From: Vibrio sp. HI00D65
GTDB taxonomy: Bacteria > Pseudomonadota > Gammaproteobacteria > Enterobacterales > Vibrionaceae
Length of the DNA: 64,000 bases
Direction: 5' to 3'
Assembly: GCF_001635455.1 (NCBI RefSeq)
Contig: NZ_LWEH01000150.1
Location: 22,523-86,522 of the forward strand
Shown here: one piece after another, positions 63,768 to 64,000 of the stretch
Position numbering within the stretch: position 1 is the stretch's first letter
Layout of the letters: the number at the start of each line of letters is the position of its first letter
Notes under the pieces: generated by a model
What the model was told of the DNA's origin: nothing
The model's database searches: none
The model's input: the letters and a program-made list of their open reading frames with translations, nothing else
Position numbers and translations under genes: made by a program

Positions 63768-64000
63768 TGGGAGTCGCTCTGTAAAATAATTTTAAGTTAT
63801 GCAGTTGTAGATTTTATCTTTCACTTCTTGTGTGAAATATTTTATTAGGTATTAATAAATTAGATATCTTAGATATTTAATTAAAAGGGGATGGTGTTTT
63901 AATTATACCAGATGGTTGAATATAAAAATTTTTAATTTTATCAATGTTTTATTTGATTTTCTTTATTTAAATTTAAGTTACTTGGAATGTGGAAGGGATA

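Noticed and set aside
1..64000. CRISPR arrays, tRNA and rRNA genes
   Set aside because: Looked for regularly spaced repeats and tRNA-like cloverleaf ends on both strands and found none.

Overview
The window reads as a Vibrio-type gammaproteobacterial chromosome segment (Vibrionaceae, most like the splendidus/tasmaniensis group by feel). The grounds are the gene set: fdxA, rnb, deaD, ackA without an adjacent pta, guaC, a lone pstS, a MalS-like amylase and a sutR/benE divergent pair. Several of these sit on the second chromosome in V. cholerae as I recall it, so a chromosome 2 origin is an inference from memory, not something the sequence proves.

Layout. 1-18.4 kb is ordinary metabolic backbone: an FAD oxidoreductase (cut by the window edge), ferredoxin, TrmH-type methyltransferase, Tas-like aldo/keto reductase, pepT (frameshifted), a DM13 protein, an MscS-like channel, dCMP deaminase, a ruined RND pump gene, a MaoC hydratase, PstS, an AraC regulator, RNase II, DeaD and acetate kinase. 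18.4-34.9 kb is an accessory island bracketed by two imperfect 76-bp copies of the ackA 3' end plus its terminator. It carries two IS5-family remnants, a three-part secreted GDSL lipase, a 1985-residue secreted SpvB/FG-GAP/Rhs polymorphic toxin, two related membrane proteins behind its variable tip (candidate immunity genes, one frameshifted), a displaced orphan Rhs tip, and a divergent 1166-residue secreted Cys-rich/coiled-coil protein. 34.9-52.6 kb is backbone again: patatin, sutR-like regulator/BenE, LysR/alcohol dehydrogenase, CIA30, VOC, EamA, alpha-amylase, LysR/MATE, a Spy-like pseudogene, a REC-CheC response regulator with a PAS partner, and guaC with an unusual leader. From 52.68 kb to the end is a second accessory zone. 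It opens with a decayed tyrosine recombinase, continues with two GNAT genes each followed by a related spacer that resembles degenerate integron attC sites, then LysE, and then five unrecognised signal-peptide proteins spread around a GFA protein and a second-type LspA.

Functional links. The strongest candidate for an undescribed system is the divergent pair at 24.7-34.7 kb: a Tc-toxin-like SpvB-FG-GAP-Rhs protein with its own Sec signal, paired with a large secreted coiled-coil protein, next to tip/immunity cassettes and a secreted lipase. Regulatory pairs visible from gene order are sutR/benE (with a perfect palindrome between them), LysR/alcohol dehydrogenase, and LysR/MATE. Decay is frequent: pepT, the RND pump, an ABC ATPase fragment, a Spy-like gene, one immunity paralog, one GNAT and two IS copies are all broken. 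No tRNA, rRNA or CRISPR array was seen.
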